Both the position numbers and the translations under genes were made by a program. A model generated the notes under the pieces. That model did no database searches, was not told the DNA's origin, and was given only the letters and a program-made list of their open reading frames with translations. A DNA stretch of 64,000 nt from Pannonibacter tanglangensis (GTDB lineage Bacteria > Pseudomonadota > Alphaproteobacteria > Rhizobiales > Stappiaceae): assembly GCF_009915685.1 (NCBI RefSeq), contig NZ_JAABLP010000002.1. One strand, written 5' to 3'. Positions 27,585 to 37,936 of this stretch are shown piece by piece (position 1 is the stretch's first letter; each line of letters starts with the position of its first letter).

Positions 27585-27950
27585 TCAACTTTCCCGTGCC
27601 CGTTCGATCTGGACGCTGGCCCGGCCCGAGGCAACGGGCAGCGGTGCGCCCGGCTTGTGCACGCGCACGCGGACCCTGTCGATGCGCGGATCAGCAGCCA
27701 GCACGGCTTCGGCAATCGCGCCGGCCAGACGTTCGATCAGCTTGAAGCGGGATCCGGTCACCACCGTTTCCACCGTCCTGGTCAGGGTGCCGTAGCAGAC
27801 CGTCAGGGCGTAGTCATCCTCGCGGCTGGCGGGGCCGAGGTCCAGCCAGCAGGCGAGATCGACATGGAATCGCTGGCCGAGGCGGGCCTCCTCCTCATAG
27901 AGCCCGTGATAGGCGAAGAAGGCGAGGTCCTCGAGGAAGATGACGTCCAT
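27585..27950 (-). CDS. folB: Dihydroneopterin aldolase
   Basis: FolB converts 7,8-dihydroneopterin to 6-hydroxymethyl-dihydropterin and glycolaldehyde in folate synthesis. The 121-aa length, the opening DVIFLEDLAFFAYHGLYEEE, the YGTLTRTVE segment and the ending VRVRVHKPGAPLPV are characteristic, including the catalytic lysine H-K-P. It stands alone here, in the same direction as the secreted-protein gene at 27128. Cytosolic enzyme. Confidence 0.92.
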   Translation of the reverse strand: MDVIFLEDLAFFAYHGLYEEEARLGQRFHVDLACWLDLGPASREDDYALTVCYGTLTRTVETVVTGSRFKLIERLAGAIAEAVLAADPRIDRVRVRVHKPGAPLPVASGRASVQIERARES

Positions 27951-28091
27951 GCGATGCGGCTCCAGCGAGGGGCAGCGTCGGCCCCGGCCGGCCCGGGAGG
28001 ACCGGCCCGCAGCCTCTTAGGCCAGCTGCGGGGGAAAATCCAGTCGCCGGAAGCCGGCCGTGCCCCGGGTCTGTCCCGCCCGGACCTGGTG

Positions 28092-28559
28092 TCAGGAACT
28101 CCTGGCGGGGGCGCAGGGCGAGCCTTTCAGAACCTCCCGCGCGCCACGGGTGGAAAAACGGGACACAGTCTCGTCGTTGAAGCGGACGGCGAGGTTGGTC
28201 GAGCTGGAAAGCTTCTTCCAGAGCATTTCGGACCGGTCCGAGCACGCCGGGCAGTCGGCCCGGACAAACCCGTTCTCGTCGGCCGGCACGTCAATGGCCG
28301 AGCGGTCGAGCACGATCTGGATCGTCTTGCGGGCCGGCGCGCTCTGGCCCTTGATGTCGATGTCGAGCACGGTGCCGGCCAGCTTGCGGGCCGGATTGCA
28401 CCAGATGATGAAATGCGATCCGTCGCGGGTCGAGGTGTAGTATTTTTCAAATCCCTTGACCGTCTCATGTCGCCAGTAGGACTGATCTGACGCTGAGGCA
28501 GTCTGAAGGCTGGCCAGAAGGACCAGAAGGCTTCCGCAGAGTTTGTACACGGGTCCCAT
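28092..28559 (-). CDS. Secreted protein, function unknown
   Basis: This 155-aa protein starts with a signal peptide (MGPVYKLCGSLLVLLASLQTASA, cleavage near residue 23). The mature domain contains WCNPARKL and DCPACSDRSE, so possible disulfides or a metal site. I do not recognise a family. It is a single gene between folB and the carboxylase gene and runs opposite to the latter. The 219-bp gap upstream is AT-richer near the start and probably holds both divergent promoters. Confidence 0.7.
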   Translation of the reverse strand: MGPVYKLCGSLLVLLASLQTASASDQSYWRHETVKGFEKYYTSTRDGSHFIIWCNPARKLAGTVLDIDIKGQSAPARKTIQIVLDRSAIDVPADENGFVRADCPACSDRSEMLWKKLSSSTNLAVRFNDETVSRFSTRGAREVLKGSPCAPARSS

Positions 28560-28778
28560 CCCCTTTTTCCCAAATCCCGGCGCATGATCAGCAAAAATAC
28601 CTAAGAATTGCGAAATGTAACAGGGGTTGATGGGCCGGGGCCGAACCCGTCAGGATGGTGCCGCTGCGGTCTCCGTCCTTCGCATGTCATCCTTTGGTGA
28701 TATTGCGCCGCCGTGGGGGGGCGCCTACAACCATTGCACCCAAAACCAGAGAGCCAGTGCAGGCGGGGGCAGCAACGC

Positions 28779-30787
<2,009 letters not shown>

Positions 30788-30791
<4 letters not shown>

Positions 30792-31483
30792 CGCGAGGCG
30801 CGAAGGGGATCGACACGGTCCTGTTCGATCTGGACGGGACGCTGACCGATCCCTTTGTCGGCATCACCCGCTCGATCCAGTATGCCCTTGAGAAGCTCGG
30901 CGCGCCGGTCCCGGCGGCCGAGGAGCTGGGCTGGTGCATCGGTCCGCCGCTGTGGGAGAGCTTCGCTGTCCTGCTGGGCCAGGACGGCGAGACCCTCGAC
31001 GGCGAGACCGGCGAGGACAAGGCGTTGCTCGACCGCGCCGTGGCGCTCTACCGCGAGCGCTACACCAGCGTCGGCCTCTACGAGAACGAGCTGATCGCCG
31101 GCATTGCGCCGCTGGTCGAGGCGCTCACCGGCGCCGGCTTCACCCTTTATGTCGCCACGTCCAAGCCGCATGCCTATGCCGGCAAGATCGTCGAGCATTT
31201 CGGGCTCATGCCGCAGTTCCGCAAGGTCTACGGCTCGGAACTGGATGGCACCCGCTCGGCCAAGGCCGAGCTGATTGCGCACCTCATCGAGCAGGAAGCG
31301 CGGGATGCCGCCCGCTGCGTCATGATCGGGGACCGCAAGCATGATCTCGTTGGCGCCCACGCCAATGACATGCGGGCCATCGGCGTCACCTGGGGCTACG
31401 GCAGTCTCGAGGAGCTTGCCGCCGAACACCCCGCCTTCATTGCAAGGCTCCCGGACGAGATCCGCGCCTGGCTTTCAGTATGA
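30788..31483 (+). CDS. HAD-family phosphatase (phosphoglycolate phosphatase-like)
   Basis: The 231-aa protein shows the HAD motif I nucleophile LFDLDGTLTDP, motif II near YVATSKP, a lysine in KVYG and motif IV GDRKHDLVGA. The helical cap between them is that of the Gph type. It would hydrolyse a small phosphate ester such as phosphoglycolate. It overlaps pccA in ATGA, so the two are co-transcribed; similar pcc-HAD pairs occur in other alphaproteobacteria. The substrate is uncertain. Confidence 0.88.
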
Positions 31484-31543
31484 CTGAAAAGCCCGCTTGC
31501 GCCGGACGCGGGTTGCGGTCTAGTCTGGCCAACATCTGAAACA

Positions 31544-31713
31544 GGTCCTCGGGGCGGGGTGAAACTCCCCACCGGCGGTGATGGCCTTGAGGGACTTCCG
31601 GGAGGATGGACCCAAGGCCGCAGCCCGCGAGCGCCGTCCGGCTGAGGCTGGAAGGGACAGCAGATCCGGTGCAACTCCGGAGCCGACGGTTACAGTCCGG
31701 ATGAAAGAGAACC
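31544..31713 (+). ncRNA. FMN riboswitch (RFN element)
   Basis: The RFN consensus can be read directly: GGGGCGGGGTGAAACTCCCC, ACCGGCGGT, AGCCCGCGAGCG, a variable arm, CAGATCCGGTGCAACTCCGG, AGCCGACGGT and finally TACAGTCCGGATGAAAGAG. The closing stem pairs GGTCCTC (31544-31550) with GAGAACC (31707-31713). It lies in the 309-bp gap between the HAD and ribN genes, ending 80 bp before ribN. It should turn ribN off when FMN is plentiful. Confidence 0.96.
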
Positions 31714-31792
31714 TGGCCAGTCCACGCTGCGTGCCGGCCTTGCGGACGGCACCGGCTTGCGCCTGGCTGTGCCCCGGGTCCAATGCCACAGG

Positions 31793-32701
31793 ATGGCCCG
31801 TGCCGTGCAGACGTCGTCTTTCCCCTCAAAGCCGCTGATTGCCGCCGCCTGCATGATCGGCGCCGGGGCGAGCTTTGCCCTCGTCAATGTCTGCCTGCAG
31901 GCGGCAACCATGCAGCTCGGCCTGCCGGCCGCCAGCGCCGCCTTCTGGCAGTATCTGGTGGCGCTGCTGTTCGCGCTGCCCTGGATCCTCCGGCGGGGCA
32001 GGGCGGCGCTCGTGACGCGTCAGCCGAAGCTGCATGCGCTGCGCATTCTTCTGGCTGTCGGCGGCGTGCAGGCCTGGGTCTTCGGGCTGGCCCATGTGCC
32101 GATCTGGCAGGCCATCGCGCTGGTGATGACCTCGCCCTTCTTCGTCATCCTCGGCGCGCGGATCTTCCTGAAAGAGCAGGTCGGGCCCTTGCGCTGGCTG
32201 GCGACGCTGCTTGGCTTTGCCGGCGGCATGGTGATCCTTGCCCCCTGGAGCGAGCGGTTCGAGCTCGCCGCGCTGCTGCCGGTGCTGGCTGCTGCGCTCT
32301 GGGGCGGGGCCTCGCTGGTGACCAAGCGCCTCACCGGGGCCGAATCCGCCGACACGGTGACGCTCTACCTTCTCCTGCTGCTGACGCCTGTCAACGGCGC
32401 GCTGGCGCTGATCGATGGCGCGGTCGTGCCAACGGGCCTCAGCCTCTATCTGGCGCTCGGCGCGGGCCTCTTCACGGTCGCGGCCAACTACCTCCTGACG
32501 CTCGCCTATGCCCGCGCCGATGCGGCCTTCGTCCAGCCCTTCGACCATCTGAAGCTGCCGCTCAACATCCTCACCGGCTGGCTCGCCTTCGGCTTCATCC
32601 CCGACGGCTACCTCTGGCCCGGCGCCGCCCTCATCCTCGCCGGTTCGTTCCTCGTCCTCATGGAAGACCACCTTGCCCGGCGCCAGATGGTGGCGGGTTG
32701 A
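31793..32701 (+). CDS. ribN: Riboflavin transporter, DMT/EamA superfamily (RibN type)
   Basis: The 302-aa inner-membrane protein has ten predicted helices in two EamA repeats, with IGAGASFALVNVCLQ at the start of the first and ALWGGASLVTKRLTG in the second. EamA permeases of this kind behind FMN riboswitches are RibN, shown to import riboflavin in Rhizobium. The ATG at 31793 follows an AGGA site; the frame extends upstream to 31757. The last codons lie inside the left copy of the 1000-bp tandem repeat. Confidence 0.87.
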   Translation: MARAVQTSSFPSKPLIAAACMIGAGASFALVNVCLQAATMQLGLPAASAAFWQYLVALLFALPWILRRGRAALVTRQPKLHALRILLAVGGVQAWVFGLAHVPIWQAIALVMTSPFFVILGARIFLKEQVGPLRWLATLLGFAGGMVILAPWSERFELAALLPVLAAALWGGASLVTKRLTGAESADTVTLYLLLLLTPVNGALALIDGAVVPTGLSLYLALGAGLFTVAANYLLTLAYARADAAFVQPFDHLKLPLNILTGWLAFGFIPDGYLWPGAALILAGSFLVLMEDHLARRQMVAG

Positions 32702-33674
32702 GGGGAGGGCTACGTCAGGGGCGCCGGTTGCAACCCGTGCGAATGTCCCGGTTGATTGTCACGCGTGCCGCAGGCTGCTACCCGCAGTCTTGACAGGATC
32801 GCAGGTCGCCAAGGGGACGTGAAGCTGATGACGCCAGCCTCGGCAAGGCATGTTTGCCAGTTTCTTTTGCTGGCCGTGGTGCTCGCTGGCTGCGGTGAGC
32901 CGCAGCAGTCGGAAGAGGTCCGGAAGTTTGGGGAGAAATATCGGGCTCTGCTCAGCCGGCCCTTTGTGTTTAACCCTGACGAATGCGCCGACCCGCAGGA
33001 CCGTCGCCTCTATGTTCGCCTGCGTTCAGGCCACGGCTTCGTCCTTGAGAACCGCCGGCGGGCATTCAATGTGGGAAACATAAAGGCCCCGCTGACGCCA
33101 CCCCGAGATCCCGAAGCAGGTGAAGGCTGCCGTGAGAACCCTGCTCATCTAGGCCCGTTGATCGGTCCAGGACTTTTGCCTGACCGTGAGGCCTGGCAAG
33201 CCGAGTTGAAGTCCCTCGGCATTTCGGACCCGCATCCTGGGGCTATGCTGATTGGCTCGGGAAGCGGGGATTCTTTCTGGAGAGGCAGTCGCAACCACTT
33301 TGAGACGAACTGCACGCCCGACAAGCCCCTGGTTCAGGTGACGCCGGAGCTGAAAGGCTGCGTGATCCCGACGGAATATCCTTGGGAGGGCAAGGACGAC
33401 TGGCCGATCTATCTGACCACGGAGGGCAGCGGCTATCTCACGCCGAAGGGCCAGCCCCTCTACATCAGTTGTGTCAGCCGGGTCCATCCGCCGCGGCAAT
33501 GCGAATTTGGCTACGAGCTTGAGCCCGGTCTGGGCATCTGGGTTCATAGCGTTCCGGTGACCGAAGTCCCGATTGACAAGCTGATCGCCCTGGACAAGGC
33601 CCTGCGCGCGCGGTTCTCCGCTTACCGGGTGCCCGAGCTTGATGTTGTTGTGCCGCGCGAGCGGAAGGACTGAA
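32675..33674. repeat. Tandem duplication, unit 1 (1000 bp)
   Basis: The unit begins inside the last codons of ribN (GCCCGGCGCCAGATGG) and runs to the end of the first lipoprotein gene. It is repeated head-to-tail, exactly 1000 bp away without net length change. The two copies differ by scattered substitutions only. Confidence 0.92.
32828..33673 (+). CDS. Lipoprotein, function unknown, copy 1 of tandem pair
   Basis: The 281-aa product has a lipoprotein signal (LLLAVVLAGC, lipid-bearing C22) and is expected in the outer or inner membrane facing the periplasm. The mature part has six more cysteines (DECADP, EGCREN, ETNCTP, LKGCVI, YISCVS, RQCEFG), enough for three disulfides. I see no known domain; it contains proline-rich and WEGKDDWPIYLTT segments. 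I use the ATG at 32828; an in-frame frame extends upstream to 32756 but would bury the lipobox. The neighbour is a 91% identical paralogue. Confidence 0.8.
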   Translation: MTPASARHVCQFLLLAVVLAGCGEPQQSEEVRKFGEKYRALLSRPFVFNPDECADPQDRRLYVRLRSGHGFVLENRRRAFNVGNIKAPLTPPRDPEAGEGCRENPAHLGPLIGPGLLPDREAWQAELKSLGISDPHPGAMLIGSGSGDSFWRGSRNHFETNCTPDKPLVQVTPELKGCVIPTEYPWEGKDDWPIYLTTEGSGYLTPKGQPLYISCVSRVHPPRQCEFGYELEPGLGIWVHSVPVTEVPIDKLIALDKALRARFSAYRVPELDVVVPRERKD

Positions 33675-34674
33675 GCCCGGCGCCAGATGGCGGTGGGGTG
33701 AGGGGAGGGCTGCGTCAACGGCGCAGGTTGCAACCCGTGCGAATGTCCCGGTTGATTGTCACGCTCGGTGCGGGCTGCTATCCGCAGTATTGACAGGATC
33801 GCAGATCGCCAAGGGGACGTGAAGCTGATGACGCCAGCCTCGGCAAGGCATGTTTGCCAGTTTCTTTTGCTGGCCGTGGTGCTCGTTGGCTGCGATGAGC
33901 CGCAGCAGTCGGAGGATGCTCGGAAGTTTGGGGAGAAATATCGGGCTCTGCTCAGCCGGCCCTTTGTGTTCAACCCTGACGAATGCGCCGACCCGAAGGA
34001 TCGCCGCCTCTATGTTCGCCTGCGTTCAGGCCACGCCTTTGTTCTTGAAAACCGCCCGCGGGCATTCAGTGTGGGAGAAATTGAGGCCCCGTTGACGCCT
34101 CCTCGGGATCCCGAAGCAGGCGAGGGCTGCCGCGAGAACCCGGCCCACTTGATCCCGATGTTCGGTCCAGGACTTTTGCCTGACCGTGAGGCCTGGCAAG
34201 CCGAGTTGAAGTCCCTCGGCATTTCGGACCCGCATCCTGGGGCTATGCTGATTAGCGACGGAGGCGAGGATACCTTCTGGAGAGGCAGTCGCAACCGTTT
34301 TGAGACGAACTGCACGGCTGACAAGCCCCTGGTTCAGGTGACGCCGGAGCTGAAAGGCTGCGTGATCCCGACGGATTATCCTTGGGAGGGCAAGGACGAC
34401 TGGCCGATCTATCTGACCACGAAGGGCAGCGGCTATCTCACGCCGAAGGGCCAGCCCCTCTACATCAGTTGTGTCAGCCGGGTCCATCCGCCGCGGCAAT
34501 GCAAATTTGGCTACGAGCTGGAGCCCGGTCTGGACATCTGGGTCCATAGCGTTCCGGTGACCGAAGTCCCGATTGACAAGCTGATCGCCCTGGACAAGGC
34601 CCTGCGCGCGCGGTTCTCCGCTTACCGGGTGCCCGAGCTTGACTTTGTTGTGCCGCGCGAGCGCAAGGACTGAA
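33675..34674. repeat. Tandem duplication, unit 2 (1000 bp)
   Basis: This is the second head-to-tail copy of the unit at 32675. It begins with a leftover of the ribN 3' end (a readable RRQMxxG-stop remnant at 33679-33702) sitting in noncoding sequence, which shows the duplication arose by copying across the ribN end. The right junction at 34674 shares the bases GAAGCC with the internal junction. Confidence 0.92.
33828..34673 (+). CDS. Lipoprotein, function unknown, copy 2 of tandem pair
   Basis: This 281-aa paralogue of the protein at 32828 has the same length, lipobox (LLLAVVLVGC) and six cysteines. By eye 25 of 281 residues differ and there is no indel. The changes cluster in residues about 60-90 and 125-160 (for example ISDGGEDTFW against IGSGSGDSFW). 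All cysteines and the WEGKDDWPIYLTT core are kept, so both copies look functional. The upstream region is copied as well, including the promoter region. Confidence 0.8.
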   Translation: MTPASARHVCQFLLLAVVLVGCDEPQQSEDARKFGEKYRALLSRPFVFNPDECADPKDRRLYVRLRSGHAFVLENRPRAFSVGEIEAPLTPPRDPEAGEGCRENPAHLIPMFGPGLLPDREAWQAELKSLGISDPHPGAMLISDGGEDTFWRGSRNRFETNCTADKPLVQVTPELKGCVIPTDYPWEGKDDWPIYLTTKGSGYLTPKGQPLYISCVSRVHPPRQCKFGYELEPGLDIWVHSVPVTEVPIDKLIALDKALRARFSAYRVPELDFVVPRERKD

Positions 34675-34679
34675 GCCTG

Positions 34680-35102
34680 TCAGACGGGGTGGAGTGTGCC
34701 GGGTTCCATGCCTTCGGAGAGGACGAAGCCTTCGTCGAGCCAGCCGGTCACGCCGCCGATCATTTCCTTCACCGGCCGGCCCAGCCGCGCCAGCGCAAGG
34801 GCGGCCTTGGTCGAGCCGTTGCAATGGGGACCGGCGCAGTAGACGACAAACAGGGTCTCCGGCGGATACTCGGCCATCCGCCGCGCGGTGATCTTGCCAT
34901 GCGGCAGATGCAGCGCGCCCGGAACGTGCCCGGCCGCGTAGAGCGCCGGACCGCGCACGTCCAGCAGCACGAAATCGGCCGTGCCGGTCGAAAGCGCATG
35001 ATGCGTGTCCCAGCAGTCGGTCTCGAAGCCGAGCTTGGCGGAAAAATGGGCGATGGCGGCGTCGGAGGCGGCGGCTGGCGTGGCGCTGACAGAGCTGGAC
35101 AT
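34680..35102 (-). CDS. Rhodanese-domain protein
   Basis: This 140-aa protein has one rhodanese domain with the active-site loop CAGPHCNGSTKA (nucleophile in YCAGPHC), after the DVRGPALYAAGHVPGALHLP substrate-loop region typical of the fold. It would transfer sulfane sulfur or bind a persulfide. The N-terminal 20 residues are Ser/Ala-rich. The gene is divergent from a FtrA-type regulator; this pairing is common in Proteobacteria, which suggests control by it. It ends 6 bp from the second lipoprotein gene and runs towards it. Confidence 0.88.
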   Translation of the reverse strand: MSSSVSATPAAASDAAIAHFSAKLGFETDCWDTHHALSTGTADFVLLDVRGPALYAAGHVPGALHLPHGKITARRMAEYPPETLFVVYCAGPHCNGSTKAALALARLGRPVKEMIGGVTGWLDEGFVLSEGMEPGTLHPV

Positions 35103-35222
35103 CTGGAACTCCTCTGGATCGGATCGTCGATGCAGGCAAGGTGCCGCATGGGCGGCACTTGGGCCATTGGCCGGAATGCCAAGATGCGGTAGGATCGTGC
35201 CAACCTGTCCGGGAACCTTGCC

Positions 35223-36338
35223 ATGACTGATCACACGCCTGTCGCTCCCGTCGCTCCTGTCGTGCCAGCCGGCACGGCTGCGGTCTCGGCCCCGGTCGCA
35301 GGCCTTGGCGGGGCTGAGGGGGCGGGAGCGCTTGCGGGGGCCGGATCGCTGCCGCCACTGGCCGTGGCGCTCGTCTACGAGGGCCTCAGCCTGTTCGAGT
35401 TCTCCATCTGCACCGAAATTTTCGCAGCAAAGAAGCCGGAGATCGACGGCCCCTGGTACCGGTTTGCCGCCGTTGCGGTCGAGCTGGACACCGTGTCGGC
35501 GAGCGGCGGCGTCAGCGTCCGGGCGACGGCTCCGGCCAGCCTTCTGGACGACGCGGACATCATCCTCGTGCCGGGCTGGCCGGGGCGCGATCACCGCCTG
35601 CCGTCCGGGCTGAAGCGCCAGCTTGAGCGGGCGCAGGCGCGCGGCACGCGCCTCGTCACCTTCTGCAGCGGTGCATTCCTTCTGGCCGCAGCCGGTCTTC
35701 TCGACGGGCGCCGGGCGACGACCCACTGGCGCTACATCGCGGATCTTCGCGCCGTCGCGCCGGCCTCCGAGATTGTCGAGGACGTGCTCTATGTCGAGGA
35801 TGGCAACGTGCTGACGGCTGCGGGATCGGCCGCCGGCATCGACCTGTCGCTGGCCCTGGTGCGGCGGGATTTCGGCTGGCAGGCGGCCAATGCCCTGGCG
35901 CGCAGCCTCGTGGTGCCGGCACAGCGCGAAGGCGGGCAGGCCCAGTTCGTGCCGCGCCCCGTCGCCCGTCATCCGCAGGGCTCGCTGGCCCCGCTGCTCG
36001 AACGGATCGAGCGGGAGATTGACCAGGACTGGGATCTGGCGCGGCTGGCGGAGGCCGCTTGCTGCAGCCTGCGCACCCTCAACCGCCGCTTCCGCGATGC
36101 CACGGGCCTTGCGCCGCAGGACTGGCTGATCCGGGCGCGGGTACGCCGCGCCTGCAGCCTGCTGGAGACCAGCGGCGAGGGCATCGACGCCATCGCGGCG
36201 GCCTGCGGCTTCAAGGCCCCGGAAACGTTCCGCCTGCATTTCCACAGGATCATGACGGTGACGCCGTCCCGCTACCGCTCCGAGTTTCAGGCCGCCGCCG
36301 CTGCGGCGCCGGCCCGGCAGGCAGCCCGGAAAGCCTGA
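35223..36338 (+). CDS. ftrA: GlxA/FtrA-type transcriptional regulator (DJ-1/PfpI plus AraC domains)
   Basis: The 371-aa protein has a DJ-1/PfpI-like sensor domain (residues about 45-215; VTFCSGAFLLAAAGLLDGRRAT carries the nucleophile-elbow cysteine) and a C-terminal AraC double helix-turn-helix (about 255-355; CCSLRTLNRRFRDATG and CGFKAPETFRLHFHR). The first 40 residues are Ala/Pro/Gly-rich. It is divergent from the rhodanese gene, 120 bp away, the usual ftrA arrangement. The inducer is unknown. It converges on the peptide ABC operon, with only 26 bp between stops. Confidence 0.88.
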   Translation: MTDHTPVAPVAPVVPAGTAAVSAPVAGLGGAEGAGALAGAGSLPPLAVALVYEGLSLFEFSICTEIFAAKKPEIDGPWYRFAAVAVELDTVSASGGVSVRATAPASLLDDADIILVPGWPGRDHRLPSGLKRQLERAQARGTRLVTFCSGAFLLAAAGLLDGRRATTHWRYIADLRAVAPASEIVEDVLYVEDGNVLTAAGSAAGIDLSLALVRRDFGWQAANALARSLVVPAQREGGQAQFVPRPVARHPQGSLAPLLERIEREIDQDWDLARLAEAACCSLRTLNRRFRDATGLAPQDWLIRARVRRACSLLETSGEGIDAIAAACGFKAPETFRLHFHRIMTVTPSRYRSEFQAAAAAAPARQAARKA

Positions 36339-36364
36339 TCAGGAAGCCCGATCAGGAGGCCCGG

Positions 36365-37093
36365 TCAGAAAGCCTGACTGCGCTCCACCAGCTCGCGGCC
36401 GTAGTCGCTGGTCAGCGCGCCGGCCTTCAGCGCCGAGACCGGGGCGACCTCTTCCAGCTTGCCATGCCGCAGCACGCCCAGCCGGTCGCAGAGGAACGAG
36501 ACCACCGGCAGGTCATGGGTGACGAGCAGATAGGTGAGGCCGCGCTCCGCGCGGAGCGACTTCAGCAGGTTCAGGATCTCCGCCTGCACCGACACGTCGA
36601 GTGCCGAGGTCGGCTCGTCGAGCAGCAGCAGTTCCGGCTCGAGCATCAGCGCGCGGGCAATGGCGACGCGCTGGCGCTGGCCGCCGGAGAGCTGGTGCGG
36701 CAGGCGGAAGCGGAACTTGCGCGCCAGACCCACCGCGTCGAGCATCGACAGCACGCGCTCGTCGCGCGACCCGATGCCGTGGATGGCCAGCGGTTCGGTC
36801 AGCGCATCATCGACGGTCTTGCGCGGATGCAGCGAGCCATAGGGGTCCTGGAACACCATCTGCACGTGGCGCATCATGGCCTTGGTGCGCTTGTGGCCCA
36901 GCGGCCTGTTGCCAAGCGCGATGCTGCCGGACCAGCTGTCGACCTGGCCGGCCAGTGCCTTCAGGATGGTGGACTTGCCCGAACCGGATTCGCCGACGAG
37001 CGCGAAGCTTTCGCCGGTGGCCACCGAGAAGCTCACGTCGCGCACCACAGCCGTGGGGCCATAGAAGACGTTGAGGCTGTCGACGTCGATCAT
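36365..37093 (-). CDS. Oligopeptide/dipeptide ABC transporter ATP-binding protein (DppF/OppF-like)
   Basis: The 242-aa ATPase shows Walker A GESGSGKST, signature LSGGQRQRVAIARAL and Walker B LLLLDEPTSALD. It is the second of two ATPases powering peptide uptake. The ATG at 37093 gives a compact, normal domain; the upstream frame is an overlap shadow. At 242 aa it lacks the C-terminal oligopeptide-transporter extension found in longer OppF proteins. Its start overlaps the OppD-like stop by 4 bp. Confidence 0.94.
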   Translation of the reverse strand: MIDVDSLNVFYGPTAVVRDVSFSVATGESFALVGESGSGKSTILKALAGQVDSWSGSIALGNRPLGHKRTKAMMRHVQMVFQDPYGSLHPRKTVDDALTEPLAIHGIGSRDERVLSMLDAVGLARKFRFRLPHQLSGGQRQRVAIARALMLEPELLLLDEPTSALDVSVQAEILNLLKSLRAERGLTYLLVTHDLPVVSFLCDRLGVLRHGKLEEVAPVSALKAGALTSDYGRELVERSQAF

Positions 37094-37926
37094 GCCAGTT
37101 TCTCCAGCGCGGCGCGGTCGAGCACCGGCAGGCGCTCGCGGGTCTCGTTGAGGCGGGGCAGGGAGGCAACCAGCCCCTGCGTGTAGGGATGCTTCGCCTC
37201 GTGCAGCCTGCCGGCGGCGCATTCCTCGACGATCTGGCCGTTGAACATCACGAGGATCCGGTCGCACCAGTGCGAGACCATGTTGAGGTCATGGCTGATC
37301 AGCATCAGGCCCATGCCGCGGCGGCGGACGAGGTCGTCCATGATTTCCAGCACCTGCGCCCGGACGGAGACGTCCAGCGCCGAGGTCGGTTCGTCGGCGA
37401 TCATCAGGTCCGGCTCCAGGATCACCATCATGGCGATCATCACGCGCTGGCCCATGCCGCCCGAGACCTCGTGCGGATAGAGGTTGTAGACGCGCTCCGG
37501 ATCGTTGATGCGCACGGCCTCCAGCGCGGCCAGGACCCTGGCCTTGCGCGCCCTCGCACCGATGCGGGCATGGAAGGCGAGGGCCTCGCCGATCTGTTCG
37601 CCGATGCGCATCACCGGGTTCAGCGAGAACTTCGGATCCTGCATCACCATCGACATGCGCGCGCCGCGCAGGCGCCGGTAGCCGGCCTCGTCGGTCTTGG
37701 TGAGGTCGATGCCGTCGAACATCATCCGGTCAGCCGTGACCCGTCCCGGCTTGCCGATCAGGCCCATGACGGAGCGCCCGGTCATGGACTTGCCGGAGCC
37801 GGATTCACCCACGATGCCCAGACGTTCGCGGCCGAGCGAGAAGCTGATGCCCTTGACCACCTCGACCTCGCCCCGTTCGGTCGGGAAGCGGACCTTGAGG
37901 TTCTGCACCTCGAGAAGCGTGCTCAT
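37090..37926 (-). CDS. Oligopeptide/dipeptide ABC transporter ATP-binding protein (DppD/OppD-like)
   Basis: The 278-aa ATPase has Walker A GESGSGKSMT, the loop SMVMQDPKFSLNPVMRIGEQ, signature VSGGMGQRVMIAMM and Walker B LMIADEPTSALD. The last 40 residues (HPYTQGLVASLPRLNETRERLPVL) are the conserved peptide-transporter C-terminus. The ATG at 37926 follows a GGACC-rich gap of 10 bp after the OppC-like gene. Both ATPases are needed for the complex. Confidence 0.95.
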   Translation of the reverse strand: MSTLLEVQNLKVRFPTERGEVEVVKGISFSLGRERLGIVGESGSGKSMTGRSVMGLIGKPGRVTADRMMFDGIDLTKTDEAGYRRLRGARMSMVMQDPKFSLNPVMRIGEQIGEALAFHARIGARARKARVLAALEAVRINDPERVYNLYPHEVSGGMGQRVMIAMMVILEPDLMIADEPTSALDVSVRAQVLEIMDDLVRRRGMGLMLISHDLNMVSHWCDRILVMFNGQIVEECAAGRLHEAKHPYTQGLVASLPRLNETRERLPVLDRAALEKLA

Positions 37927-37936
37927 GACTGGTCCC

